64,000 bases of DNA. Source: Pseudomonadales bacterium (GTDB lineage Bacteria > Pseudomonadota > Gammaproteobacteria > Pseudomonadales > Pseudohongiellaceae). The position numbers were made by a program, and so were the translations under genes. Shown one piece after another: positions 8,708 through 18,002 of the stretch. Under the pieces are notes generated by a model, which was given only the letters and a program-made list of their open reading frames with translations, was not told where the DNA came from and did not search any database. The stretch is from assembly GCA_024234395.1 (NCBI GenBank), contig JACKOH010000003.1:124001-188000 (forward strand). The letters are read 5' to 3'. Position 1 is the stretch's first letter. The number at the start of each line of letters is the position of its first letter.

Positions 8708-9401
8708 TGCCGCCCCTCCCGGTCGATGCGATTACCTTGGTGAATGTCGGGATATCGTAAGCCGACTGATGGGCCGGTGCCAGATCGCCTCCCTGGGCCA
8801 CCTCGCTGGCCGAAACCCCGATCCGCACTCCCGGATAGCGGAGCATGTCCCAGCCGATGAAATCCTGGTTACCACCATAGTAGGGGTCGCTGAAGGTTCC
8901 CTCGATGGTGTGGTTTCTCACCATATTGAAAAAACCGCTGCCGCTGGGGTTGAATCCCGGCACCTGGCCTTCAATTACCGTAAGCAGAATGTTGTCCTGC
9001 AATTCCGGCGACAGCCGATGGAACGGATGGCCGTGCAGACGGCGGGCATAATCGTCGATGGCTGCCAGTCCGGAGCCGTAATTGTCCCGTGAGGCAGCAT
9101 TATCGGAAGCGAGCGAGCGATCGATGTAGTGCACCGCCCGGGCTTCCCGGGCGCCTGGCCCATTCTCATCGGACGGGATAATCCGGTCGGTGATTGCCTC
9201 CAGAGTCTCCGCCTCGGCAGCGGTAAGCACTTCCAGTGCTTCCCTGCTGCGAGGCTGTGAAACCGGCGTGGCGCGATTCTGGCCGACCACTGCCTGGGTG
9301 GCAGCACCACCGCTGGCAACGGCCGCGCCCACCAGGCTGGCACTTTTCAATAGATTTCGTCGCGAGGGATTGGCCGGCGACTGGTTATTCTTTTCAGCCA
9401 T
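8697..9401 (-). CDS. gluconate 2-dehydrogenase subunit 3-type protein, Tat exported
   Basis: 234 residues with a twin-arginine signal (SRRNLLKSASLVGAAVASGG). The mature part has the family pattern LTAAEAETLEAITDRIIPSDENGPGAREARAV at its start and a C-terminal block with SDPYYGGNQDFIGWDMLRYPG. In gluconate and fructose dehydrogenases this small subunit carries the Tat signal and escorts the flavoprotein to the periplasm. The ATG at 9401 is preferred because GGGAGAG lies upstream and the Tat signal follows it; an earlier ATG would add 28 residues without a reason. It is the first gene of an operon with the GMC subunit. Confidence 0.87.
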   Translation of the reverse strand: MAEKNNQSPANPSRRNLLKSASLVGAAVASGGAATQAVVGQNRATPVSQPRSREALEVLTAAEAETLEAITDRIIPSDENGPGAREARAVHYIDRSLASDNAASRDNYGSGLAAIDDYARRLHGHPFHRLSPELQDNILLTVIEGQVPGFNPSGSGFFNMVRNHTIEGTFSDPYYGGNQDFIGWDMLRYPGVRIGVSASEVAQGGDLAPAHQSAYDIPTFTKVIASTGRGGNGN

Positions 9402-9536
9402 GTAATTCTCTCCCAGCAAAACTTGTCGTTGCACAGTCGCCGCCTGTTGCGGGCCGCGTCTGCGTGACAGCGAGCAGCGTAGCAAATCTTTAAAACACTG
9501 TATATCCGCCGCTGCGGCAGGATTCCGGCCGGCTGA

Positions 9537-10553
9537 TCAATCCACCTGCCAGGTGTTGCCACTGTGCAACAGCTGCTTCAGGTCGCCCCGTTCCCGGCTG
9601 CGGATGGTTAACTGCTGTTCTCGAACGTCTTCCACGTAACCGTTCTTGCGCTCACTGTAGAGTACCCCGATCGCCACCGGAAACTCCGGGCCGGTCATGG
9701 TACTGAGCAACCGGGCGATGACCTTGTTACTCTCGTCATGCACCAGCAGGTCATCCACGTTGACGCCCCCCTTGCCAATTTCCACCACTTCCAGGGTCAG
9801 AGTCAGGGTATTGAGGCGGATACCGCGGTCCCGTTCGGCACCGAATATCAGCGGCTTACCGTGTTCAATCTCAATGCGATTGTCTGCCGCGCTCTTTTTA
9901 TCCTTGACGTTTTCGAATACGCCATCGTTGTAAATCGGGCAGTTCTGCAGAATTTCCACGAAGGCGGCACCACGATGCTCGTAGCTGCGGCGAATGCAGG
10001 GGCCCAGGTGCTTTGCCTCGGTATCGATGGATCGGGCCACAAAGGTAGCTCCCGCAGCCAGCGCCACTTCGCATGGGGACAGTGGCAGATCGATGGAGCC
10101 GGTCGGTGACGAAGGAGACCGGGTACCCTGCTTCGAGGTCGGGGAATACTGACCTTTGGTGAGACCATAAATCTCGTTGTTGAACAGCAGCACCTGCAGG
10201 TCGATGTTGCGCCGCAGCACATGCAGCATGTGGTTACCACCGATACTGAAGCCGTCGCCATCACCGGTCACCACCCACACGTCCAGCTCCGGGTTGGCCA
10301 GCTTGACGCCGGTGGCAATGGCCGGTGCCCGACCATGTATGGTGTGGAATCCGTAGGTGTTCATGTAATACGGAAAGCGCGAGGAACAGCCGATCCCGGA
10401 AACAAAAACCTGGTTCTCTTTTGGCGCATCGAGTTCCGGCATCAGTTTCTGAATTGTTTTCAGAATTGCATAGTCCCCGCAACCGGGGCACCAGCGCACT
10501 TCCTGGTCGGTGGAGAAATCTTTCAGCGTCAGTTTGGGCAATGCCTGATTCAT
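9537..10553 (-). CDS. korB: 2-oxoacid:ferredoxin oxidoreductase, beta subunit
   Basis: 338 residues. The N-terminal WCPGCGDYAI block (Cys 22, 25) together with GIGCSS supplies cysteines for a [4Fe-4S] cluster. The GDGDGFSIGGNH segment and the LLFNNEIYGLTKGQYSPTS segment bind thiamine diphosphate and Mg. The alpha/gamma subunit gene lies immediately upstream with a two-base gap. The enzyme makes or oxidises 2-oxoglutarate (or pyruvate-type 2-oxoacids) using ferredoxin; the two-subunit form with a fused alpha chain is known from aerobes, where it can serve in the TCA cycle. Specificity for 2-oxoglutarate is inferred from the overall type, so the symbol is tentative. Confidence 0.88.
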   Translation of the reverse strand: MNQALPKLTLKDFSTDQEVRWCPGCGDYAILKTIQKLMPELDAPKENQVFVSGIGCSSRFPYYMNTYGFHTIHGRAPAIATGVKLANPELDVWVVTGDGDGFSIGGNHMLHVLRRNIDLQVLLFNNEIYGLTKGQYSPTSKQGTRSPSSPTGSIDLPLSPCEVALAAGATFVARSIDTEAKHLGPCIRRSYEHRGAAFVEILQNCPIYNDGVFENVKDKKSAADNRIEIEHGKPLIFGAERDRGIRLNTLTLTLEVVEIGKGGVNVDDLLVHDESNKVIARLLSTMTGPEFPVAIGVLYSERKNGYVEDVREQQLTIRSRERGDLKQLLHSGNTWQVD

Positions 10554-10555
10554 GA

Positions 10556-12436
10556 CTAGTCGTTTACCTCCGCGAATTCCTGGTGAATTGCCGCCATGAT
10601 TTCGCCTATTTTGAACGGTTGTCCAGATATCTTGTTGAGACCTTCCGCAGGTACCAGATATTCCGAACGAAGCAATCTGACCAGCTGCCCGGTATTCATT
10701 TCCGGCACCAGTATCCGCTCATAGCCTTGCAGCAGGTCGCCCAGATTTTTCGGCAGCGGGCAGAGGTAGCGGATATGAATGTGGGAGACGTCAAGGCCGT
10801 CGGCCCGACAGCGCTTCACTGCCTGGTGAATGGCACCGAAAGTCGAGCCCCAGCCGACCACGGCCAATTTGCCCGTGGTTGCACCCAGGATCACTTCCTG
10901 CAACGGAATATCATCGGCAATGCCGGCAATCTTGGCCTTGCGCAGCTCGGTCATCTTCTGATGGTTGGCCGGATCATAGGAGATATCGCCGGTATCGTAG
11001 CTGCGCTCGATCCCGCCGATACGGTGTTCCAGACCCGGCGTGCCGGGTTTAGGCCAGACCCGTGCCAGGGTGGTTGCGTCCCGCAGGGAAGGCCTGAAGT
11101 CCTCCACCGGCGGCTGATGGCGGACCGGAAACGGTTGCAGTTCCGCCACGTCCGGTATCTTCCAGGGTTCTGCCGCATTGGCCAGATAGCCATCCGAGAG
11201 CAGCATGACCGGTGTCATATAACGGATAGCCAGACGCGCCGCCTCGATCGCCACTTCGAAGCAGTCGGTGGGGCTGCTGGCAGCGATTACCGCAATCGGG
11301 GTATCACCGTGTCGGCCGCCCAGTGCCATATTCAGGTCCGACTGCTCAGTCTTGGTGGGGAGCCCGGTGGACGGTCCACCCCGTTGGGTGTTGACCACAA
11401 CCAGAGGTAACTCGGTTGCGGCCGCCAGGGCGATCCCTTCGGCCTTGAGCGCGATTCCGGGACCGGCACTGGAAGTGACGCCGAGGCTGCCGGCAAACGA
11501 GGCGCCAATGGCGGCACAGACGGCAGCAATTTCGTCCTCGGCCTGAAACGTGCTGATCCGGAAATTCCTGCGGTTTGATAACTCGTGCAACAGGTTGGAT
11601 GCCGGGGTGATTGGATACGAGGCAAACAACAGGTCAATTTCGGCCAGCTCACTGGCCGCAATCAGTCCCCAGGCCAGGGCCGTGGTGCCGGTGATATTCC
11701 GGTAGGTACCCGGTGGCACCCTGGCCGGTGGTATCCGGTAAACGTGAATTCCGGAGGGTAACTCGGCAGTTTCGCCAAAGGCATGGCCGGCATTGAGAGC
11801 GGCGATGTTGGCCTCGGCAATTTCGGGCTGGCGGGTAAACTTCTTCTTCAGGCCCTCAATAGTGGCGGTGCGATCGCGATCGAACAGCCACATGACCAGG
11901 CCCAGTGTCCACATGTTCTTGCAGCGCAGAGCCTCCTTGTGACTGAGATTATAAGGCTCCACCGCGGCCAGCACATGCTTCGATATATCGATATTCAGGA
12001 CCCGGTAGGCGTCCAGCGAACCGTCTTCCAGGGGGTTGACCTGGTATTTGGCCTTGGCCAGGTTTTTCTCGGTAAAGGCGCCGCTGTCGACGATCACCAG
12101 CCCGCCATCTATCAGATTCGGCAGATTCGTGACCAGCGCCGCCGGATTCATGGCTACCAGCACATCGATCGCGTCACCGGCGGTGGTGATGTCGTTGGCA
12201 CCGAAGTAGATCTGAAAGGCGGAGACCCCGAACGTGGCACCGGCCGGCGCCCGGATTTCGGCGGGGAAATCCGGAAACGTCGACAGATCGTTGCCATACA
12301 GAGCCGTCGCCTGGGTGAAGTTGGCACCGGTGAGTTGCATACCGTCGCCGGAATCGCCGGCAAACCGCACCACGACATCCATCACCTGTTTCGCATCCAG
12401 ATGATGTTCGTCCAGTTTTTCTTCGACCAAATCCAT
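10556..12436 (-). CDS. korA: 2-oxoacid:ferredoxin oxidoreductase, fused gamma-alpha subunit
   Basis: 626 residues. The N-terminal gamma domain has VVRFAGDSGDGMQLTGANF (about residues 26-44) and runs to about residue 190. The pyrimidine-binding alpha domain follows, with YPITPASNLLHEL and the conserved TSSAGPGIALKAEGIALA block, and NTQRGGPSTGLPTKTEQSD further on. The order gamma-alpha in one chain plus a separate beta subunit is the standard two-gene architecture of aerobic 2-oxoglutarate or pyruvate:ferredoxin oxidoreductases. No ferredoxin gene lies next to it. It starts the two-gene operon; a 355-base intergenic region upstream should carry its promoter. Confidence 0.9.
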   Translation of the reverse strand: MDLVEEKLDEHHLDAKQVMDVVVRFAGDSGDGMQLTGANFTQATALYGNDLSTFPDFPAEIRAPAGATFGVSAFQIYFGANDITTAGDAIDVLVAMNPAALVTNLPNLIDGGLVIVDSGAFTEKNLAKAKYQVNPLEDGSLDAYRVLNIDISKHVLAAVEPYNLSHKEALRCKNMWTLGLVMWLFDRDRTATIEGLKKKFTRQPEIAEANIAALNAGHAFGETAELPSGIHVYRIPPARVPPGTYRNITGTTALAWGLIAASELAEIDLLFASYPITPASNLLHELSNRRNFRISTFQAEDEIAAVCAAIGASFAGSLGVTSSAGPGIALKAEGIALAAATELPLVVVNTQRGGPSTGLPTKTEQSDLNMALGGRHGDTPIAVIAASSPTDCFEVAIEAARLAIRYMTPVMLLSDGYLANAAEPWKIPDVAELQPFPVRHQPPVEDFRPSLRDATTLARVWPKPGTPGLEHRIGGIERSYDTGDISYDPANHQKMTELRKAKIAGIADDIPLQEVILGATTGKLAVVGWGSTFGAIHQAVKRCRADGLDVSHIHIRYLCPLPKNLGDLLQGYERILVPEMNTGQLVRLLRSEYLVPAEGLNKISGQPFKIGEIMAAIHQEFAEVND

Positions 12437-12791
12437 AAATTACCCTTACCGCACTACTCATTGCGGCTCGGTGGCGGGGCGCCTGCCGGGATTCCAGGAG
12501 GATCTGCGGGCAGTTCCCATCGAGTACTGCCGAACCGCAGGAATCCAGATGGAATAAAAGAGGGCGGATTCTAGCAGATTATTCCTGTCGGGTCTTTAGC
12601 CGTGCAGGGCAGAAACCCTGCATATCACAGGGTTTTCCAATGACCGTCCCCGACCCATGGACCGGGGAGGATTCCGTTATCCGGGGTCATTCAGCATTGT
12701 TCAGTAGCCCACCCGATGCCGGGGCTTTTCCCCGCCGTCACCACCTCTGCTATGTTAGCCAGCTGTACACTACCATTATTGGAGCTTAAGC
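12437..12791. other. divergent intergenic region with hairpin
   Basis: It separates the leftward ferredoxin oxidoreductase operon from the rightward DUF1653 gene and so should hold both promoters. A perfect 8-bp stem with a seven-base loop (AAACCCTG at 12613, CAGGGTTT at 12628) lies in the middle; its role is unclear. No ORF with a plausible start and family pattern was found. Confidence 0.45.
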
Positions 12792-13019
12792 ATGGCAGCC
12801 ACTGAGAACTTCCTTCCAGAACCCGGCACTTACCGCCATTACAAGGGCGGTCTGTACGAGGTTGTCGGCGTGGCCCGGCACAGCGAGACCGAGGAACAGC
12901 TGGTTGTCTACCGTCCGCTCTACGGCGAACGGGGACTCTGGGTCAGACCGCTGCAGATGTTCTGCGAAAACGTTCAGGTGGACGGAGTCATGGTCCCGCG
13001 TTTTGCATTCCAGGACTGA
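12792..13019 (+). CDS. DUF1653 domain protein
   Basis: 75 residues. The pattern GTYRHYKGGLYEVVGVARHSET, then VVYRPLYGERGLWVRPLQMF, covers the whole DUF1653 domain, a small cytoplasmic beta-rich domain of unknown function that is widespread in bacteria. GGAGC lies 10 bases before the ATG. It stands alone between the oxidoreductase operon and the transglycosylase gene, and nothing in the sequence indicates a partner. Confidence 0.9.
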   Translation: MAATENFLPEPGTYRHYKGGLYEVVGVARHSETEEQLVVYRPLYGERGLWVRPLQMFCENVQVDGVMVPRFAFQD

Positions 13020-13255
13020 CCACCTCGGGAGGCGAGCCGGCTGCCAGGAGCCCCTCGTCCGCGGCCCGGTCGCCATTCCCTCGAAAGCCGGCTGTTGCTG
13101 TGCGCCGCCAGCTTATTCAGCGCGGCGATCTGCCGATCTAGAGACTTGAGAGCTGCCGCTACCCTAGCAGCCTGCTCCGGCCTGTGAAACGGGCCACGGC
13201 CGGCGACGCTCCGGCAAGGTAATTTAGTAACATTCAGATAGACCATCCGGCTTTG

Positions 13256-14158
13256 ATGATTCAGTTGATTTCTCTTCGCAACCTGCCCGTCACTGGCACC
13301 GGCTCCAGCCATGGCTCATGTCCTGCCGACGAGTTATCCACACGCACCGGTCGTCGCACCAGACCCGGGTTCGGGGTCTATGCCGGCATACTATTGCTTC
13401 TCAGTCTGTTCAGCCTGTTGGTGGCGCCAAGTCCGGCCAGGGCAGCGAACTCGCCCTGTCAGATGGCCGCCAATGGAGACTTTCTCCGGGCGGACGGGCG
13501 TGCGCGCCAACCCTGGAGCGTCAAGGTCAATGGCCAGCCGGTGGTCTATGTGGAGCGTTGCCTGATCGATCACCTGCTGTCGTTTTTCCCGGAAGAGCTG
13601 CGCTTCAGCCGCCTCGGCGCCGGTAAATCGTCCCGGGCCATGGCTCAGCCTGCACCCTGGAAAACCCCGGACGGTCGAGCGATCCTGACCCTGTCACCCC
13701 AGTCCCGGTTTCAGCTGGCCGCTGCCATCATGTACGTGGAAAGCCAGTTTCATCCCAATGTGGCACCAAGTTCCGCAGGCGCAATCGGCGCATTTCAGGT
13801 TCTTCCCACGACCGGGCAGCAGATTGGCCTGCCACGCGTGCATGATCCCGGGACCAATCTCCAGGCCGGACTCAAATATATTCTGTATATAGAAGAGCAG
13901 ATCGCCAGGCATTGTGAATTCGAGGAAACCGGCAAAGAACGTTCGATGGATTACCGGAACCTCATTGCCGCTTCCTATAACGCCGGACCAGGCTACCTGG
14001 CAAATCGCGACTCGGCTGGCCGGGCGTGTCGGCTCGAAGCGTTTCCGGAATTCAGCCGCACTGAATATCTGGAGCGGTTTCAGCAGGCACTGGGCTATCG
14101 GTATCTGTCGGCGCGGCTGCGCTACGATCCCGCTGGCGCTTCATTGCCGCCTCGATAG
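13256..14158 (+). CDS. exported lytic transglycosylase (SLT domain)
   Basis: About 300 residues, with a hydrophobic export segment at about residues 41-63 after an unusually long polar N-terminal stretch. The SLT lysozyme-like domain is clear. IMYVESQFHPNVAPSSAGAIGAFQVLP holds the catalytic Glu (ESQF) and the following Gly/Ala-rich block, and NLIAASYNAGPGYL is the conserved AYNAGPG-type motif. Such enzymes cleave the glycan strands of peptidoglycan to form 1,6-anhydro ends. The ATG at 13256 follows a TTG in frame, and a start farther downstream near the hydrophobic segment is possible. The MITE-like element begins 6 bases after the stop. Confidence 0.85.
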   Translation: MIQLISLRNLPVTGTGSSHGSCPADELSTRTGRRTRPGFGVYAGILLLLSLFSLLVAPSPARAANSPCQMAANGDFLRADGRARQPWSVKVNGQPVVYVERCLIDHLLSFFPEELRFSRLGAGKSSRAMAQPAPWKTPDGRAILTLSPQSRFQLAAAIMYVESQFHPNVAPSSAGAIGAFQVLPTTGQQIGLPRVHDPGTNLQAGLKYILYIEEQIARHCEFEETGKERSMDYRNLIAASYNAGPGYLANRDSAGRACRLEAFPEFSRTEYLERFQQALGYRYLSARLRYDPAGASLPPR

Positions 14159-14163
14159 TCAGA

Positions 14164-14433
14164 CTAGTGTCCTGTCCGGTTAATTCGTTGTATTTCAGAG
14201 CCTGCATAAAGCGCTGTAGTGAGGCGCGATCCGCAGGGAATACTGGTTGTATTTCCAAGGGTCGCAACGCTGCTACAGCTCTTTATGCAGGCTCCCAGAG
14301 GGCGTGCCAGCCAAGACCCCTGGCCGCGTTGCGCCTTTTGACAAGGGCTACGGCCATTGCCTGCAAGGCGCGCCTTGCCAGGAACCTTGGCTGGCACGCT
14401 GAAATGCGACGAATTAACCGGACAGGACACTAG
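14164..14433. mobile_element. MITE-like element, 270 bp, with 25-bp terminal inverted repeats
   Basis: Perfect inverted repeats of 25 bases bound the segment (14164-14188 and 14409-14433); each begins CTAGTGTCCTGTCCGG when read inward. Inside are two large hairpins. In the first, GAGCCTGCATAAAGC near 14198 pairs with its complement near 14280-14293, with one mismatch over 22 bases. In the second, GCGTGCCAGCCAAG near 14303 pairs with CTTGGCTGGCACGC ending near 14400. The segment is too short for a transposase; the 88-codon ORFs on both strands simply reflect the symmetry. It is most likely a non-autonomous insertion element. The CTAG or TA at the ends may include the duplicated target, which cannot be settled from one copy. 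Confidence 0.8.
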
Positions 14434-14517
14434 CAGCCTGTTGAGATACCCTCAGCTGAGAGTTTTCAACTGACTGCTGACAAGGCGGTTTGCAGATTGC
14501 CGATGACTCCGTCCCGG

Positions 14518-15684
14518 TCAGCGGCGGGCCGTCTCTGCGGTGTGCAGACTCGTGAGAGCGTCGCAGGCAAATACCACGATAAGGGCGTAAAACGGGGTAA
14601 AGAACCGGTCCCAGCTGGCTACCAGCGGAAACATGAACAGGTAGACCAGCAGTGTCGGCAGGAACAGCGCCACGTAGGGAGCCAGTTCAGAACCCCGCGC
14701 TGTCGGCAACCAGATGACAAGCATACCAATCAGTACAAAACCGGGCAGAACCGTCTGCACCGCCCCGCCACTGGCGACTGACTGCGTTATCGCACTCAGC
14801 AGCACATGCAGATAAGTTGGTGCTGAAAACGGCGTGGAGAAACTGTCCAGGTCATTTATGGATGCCACAAACGTATGATAGAACAGGCGCCACCAGTCAT
14901 GATCATTGATTCCGGCAATCAAAAAATAGAGGATGACACTGGCGGCCAGTGCCGCCGCGGGTGGCACCAGGGTTCGGTCCAGGCGACGGGCATTCTGTAG
15001 GTATGCCGACAGTAGCTGCCAGAGCAGAAGCAATGCCACAAACACGATATTGTTAATGCGTACGGTGATTGTCAGCAACAGCAACAGGTAGCCGACAATC
15101 CGCCACTTCTTCACCGTCATCGAATAGAGCGCAGACAACAGCAACAGGGTCGACAGATTGTCGGGCACCGGAATCCGGGACAGATCCACCACCCGCGCGG
15201 CGGGAATGAAAACTGCAACCAGCCCGAGGCTCGACCACGAACCCAGAAACCGACGGAGCCAGGCAAACAGCAGGCCGGTCATCAGCAGCCCGGGAATGAG
15301 TGACATCAGCATTATCGACTTTACCGGTGTCAGGCCGACTGTGGTTAACAGCCGGTTCAGAAATATATAGCCGGGCTTGACCCGGTATTGAGGCAACTGA
15401 CTGTAGAAGTCGCCGGCATCGCTGGCCATGCGTGCCGCGTAGGGACCGGACACCAGGGCATCGTATGACGGCCCCGGCAGTGTTTCCCGCAGGATCGAAT
15501 AGGTGTCGGTGTGCAAGTCCCGGGGCGTCAGGTCCGGACTTTCAATCGCAGTGGCCACATACGGCACCAGGTCCCAGGTGTAAAGCGGCGACCGCAGCGC
15601 CTGGACGGCAATACCGAGCAACAACAGAGCAAGCATCAGGATGGCAGCCACCTGGTTTTTGTCCAGTTTGTCGCGGATATTCAT
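14518..15684 (-). CDS. polytopic membrane protein, possible GT-C-type glycosyltransferase
   Basis: 388 residues with about nine to ten hydrophobic spans. The first extracytoplasmic loop has an acidic motif after the first span (SPLYTWDLVPYVA) and a conserved-looking RVKPGYIFLNRLL ahead of the second. This layout resembles GT-C glycosyltransferases and mannosyltransferase-like proteins, but no diagnostic signature was recognised. There is no partner gene: the MITE-like element lies downstream and the DCC/HTTM fusion is divergent. The function is left open. Confidence 0.6.
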   Translation of the reverse strand: MNIRDKLDKNQVAAILMLALLLLGIAVQALRSPLYTWDLVPYVATAIESPDLTPRDLHTDTYSILRETLPGPSYDALVSGPYAARMASDAGDFYSQLPQYRVKPGYIFLNRLLTTVGLTPVKSIMLMSLIPGLLMTGLLFAWLRRFLGSWSSLGLVAVFIPAARVVDLSRIPVPDNLSTLLLLSALYSMTVKKWRIVGYLLLLLTITVRINNIVFVALLLLWQLLSAYLQNARRLDRTLVPPAAALAASVILYFLIAGINDHDWWRLFYHTFVASINDLDSFSTPFSAPTYLHVLLSAITQSVASGGAVQTVLPGFVLIGMLVIWLPTARGSELAPYVALFLPTLLVYLFMFPLVASWDRFFTPFYALIVVFACDALTSLHTAETARR

Positions 15685-15965
15685 GGGCTTAAGATCACAG
15701 TTTCGTTTGCCTACCCTAGGCGTTCAAGGCCACCGCGGCGCGCCAGCAATCGCCTGACGCCGATTGCGCAAAATCAGAAGCAGGCGGCCAGGCGGCGTTC
15801 CGGGGGCCGCTTTGCGGGCCAGAGCGCCCTTATAACATTTTCGGGACCCCAGCCGTGAATTTTTACGCCGGTCCGGCCTGGCTGTCGAAATCAGCGGAGA
15901 TCCTTCGATCCTGACCGATATAAAGGGCATACGAGTCAATCCCGCCAATCTGGAGCAACCTGACC

Positions 15966-17702
15966 TTGTCGGTAACGATTTATTATGACGGTGACTGTCC
16001 GTTCTGCGACCGCTACGCCCGCCTCCTGAAATTGCAGGAGTCAGCAGGAACCGTTTACCTGCGAAACCTGCGCGAACACGATGAGGCCCGCCACTGGCTG
16101 GAGCAGCAGGGCTTCGATCTCGATGAAGGCATGGTCGTGGAACTGGACGGCAGACGCCTGGCCGGCGCCGATGCGGTCCATGCCCTCGCCCTGCTTTCCA
16201 CGCCGAGCGGCGTTTTCAATCGCCTGAACCGGGTGCTGCTTGGTTCTCCAATCCTGAGCAGTTTTATTTACCCGTTGTTGCGGGCCGGCCGGTGGCTGGT
16301 GCTGTTCCTGCTCGGTCGCACCGGCTTTGTCGCACAGGACGCAGGCATCCAGGCCCGAACTGCCCTGTTCGCGCAGTTCTTCGCGCTGTTCTCCTTCTTT
16401 CATTTCTTCAACTATGCGCTGGAGTATGGCCGCTTTCCCCCCGGTGTCGATCTACTGGTCCTGCTGGCGGCGGCGGTGGCACTGTTCTTTCGACCGCGCT
16501 CGGCCCGTCTGCTGTGGTTGCTTATGTTCACCAGCACGGTCAGCGCCATTGTTCAGGCACCTGCCCATTCCAATCACACCCTGATGAGAAATATCCTGCT
16601 GATCGGATACTGGCTTTCATTCGGACTCACCTGGTCCAGGACGGGTGACCGGCAGGAGATATTTCGCCGCTTTGCTCCGGCCGGTCAGGGCGTCCTGCTG
16701 GTCATGTACGTATTCGGTATTTTCCACAAGCTGAACAGCGATTTCCTGAACCCCGTCACCAGTTGTGCAGTCGCCCTGTGGCGGCAGATGCCCCTGCCCT
16801 TGCGGCTGCTGGACGGCACGCTCGTCGATTACATGACCATCTATGGCACCTTCGTGGCCGAAGGCGCCCTGATCGTCATGTTGCTGTCACGCCGCCTGCG
16901 TTACCTGGGAATCTGCGGCGGCATCCTGTTCCACATGTTACTGGCTCTCAGCGGCTACGCCATGTACATCACCTTCACAATGCTCTCCATCGCGATGCAT
17001 ACGCTGTTTCTGGGCAATGAGGCGGCTCTGGCAATCGTTCGTTCGGAGGAGATGAAGGTAATCCGCTCCAGGCTGAGAGACCCGCTATATCTGCTGGCCC
17101 TGCTGGTACTGGTGGCAGTGATGGCACTGGCGGCGGCGAATGGCGCCAATTCCCTGGTCACCCTGCTGATGCTGCCGGTGGTTCTGCCGTTCTGCTGGCT
17201 GGTGGTCCGCTATGGCAGAACCAATGAGTCCCTGGTTGCCGGCGACTCGATTCTGTCAATGCGTTCGGTCGGCCTGGTAACCACGCTGTTGCTGTTCGTG
17301 AACTGCCTGCTGCCGTATCTTGGCCTGAAATCCGCCCAGGCGATCAACATGTTTGCCAACCTGCGGCTTGAGGCCGGAGTCAGCAATCACCTTATCATGC
17401 CGGTGCCTGGCCCGTTCCACTACCTGGAAAAGGTGGCCATTATTGAAGACGCCGGCACGGACAATGTGCTGCTGAGTTACCTGCACAACGGCCATGCCAT
17501 TGTCTACTATGACCTGCTGGCGAGACTGGAAACCCTGCCCGACAATACCGTGAGCTTCACCCTCGACGGCGATCGCTTTGACCAGGTCAGGGCCAGCGAT
17601 TTCAAGGACGACATAAGCACTGTCCTGCACCCCCGCTGGTTTCGAAAATGGTTTCATTTCCAGCCGGTGATGTTGACCGAACCGGAAGCCTGTAACGTGT
17701 GA
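15966..17702 (+). CDS. fusion of DCC thiol-disulfide domain and HTTM-like membrane domain
   Basis: 578 residues. Residues 1-120 form a DCC1/DUF393-type thioredoxin-like domain: YYDGDCPFCDRYARLL contains the CxxC pair (Cys 11, 14). The remaining part has about ten membrane spans with the FHFFNYALEYG and VFGIFHKLNSDFLNP blocks, recalling HTTM domains related to vitamin K-dependent gamma-carboxylase. It ends in a soluble tail of about 110 residues. The two parts are usually found as neighbouring genes or as fusions, and may couple thiol redox chemistry to a membrane reaction. The start is a TTG with GGAG upstream; no earlier ATG was found. It is divergent from the polytopic protein at 14518. Confidence 0.78.
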   Translation: MSVTIYYDGDCPFCDRYARLLKLQESAGTVYLRNLREHDEARHWLEQQGFDLDEGMVVELDGRRLAGADAVHALALLSTPSGVFNRLNRVLLGSPILSSFIYPLLRAGRWLVLFLLGRTGFVAQDAGIQARTALFAQFFALFSFFHFFNYALEYGRFPPGVDLLVLLAAAVALFFRPRSARLLWLLMFTSTVSAIVQAPAHSNHTLMRNILLIGYWLSFGLTWSRTGDRQEIFRRFAPAGQGVLLVMYVFGIFHKLNSDFLNPVTSCAVALWRQMPLPLRLLDGTLVDYMTIYGTFVAEGALIVMLLSRRLRYLGICGGILFHMLLALSGYAMYITFTMLSIAMHTLFLGNEAALAIVRSEEMKVIRSRLRDPLYLLALLVLVAVMALAAANGANSLVTLLMLPVVLPFCWLVVRYGRTNESLVAGDSILSMRSVGLVTTLLLFVNCLLPYLGLKSAQAINMFANLRLEAGVSNHLIMPVPGPFHYLEKVAIIEDAGTDNVLLSYLHNGHAIVYYDLLARLETLPDNTVSFTLDGDRFDQVRASDFKDDISTVLHPRWFRKWFHFQPVMLTEPEACNV

Positions 17703-18002
17703 TAACCGGCCTCCTTTAGCCACTTTTCTCACTGTCTGCCTGTCCATCCCTCGCACCGAGACCTGGAATTGGCAACTCCACACCTCGCACCAATCGGGTG
17801 ATTGATCGGTAATCCGTGCACCTGATCGGTTCCCGAATCAGGGTTTTCTGGCCCCGGATTCAGTTTTCAACCCCGGCAAGCCCAGACAAATCGTGTCATC
17901 GGTTTCTGTGGCGCGGCTTTTGCTTGCCGTAACGGGTCCAGCCGTCTGGCTCCATCAGCACTGGCGATTCCACTTACGACTCGTTATCCAGGGAGACTGC
18001 CA
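17703..18002. other. intergenic region upstream of second GMC operon
   Basis: About 300 bases between two rightward genes, the second being the Tat-signal small subunit. The segment should carry the promoter of the second GMC pair. No ORF, repeat or strong terminator stem was recognised. Confidence 0.4.

Noticed and set aside
7595..8743. 382-codon open frame on the plus strand
   Set aside because: It is antisense to the first GMC large subunit gene and shows no family pattern.
14164..14433. Two 88-residue ORFs, one on each strand, starting MSCPVNS
   Set aside because: They begin in the two arms of the same inverted repeat, have no ribosome-binding site and no family pattern, and simply reflect the symmetry of the element.
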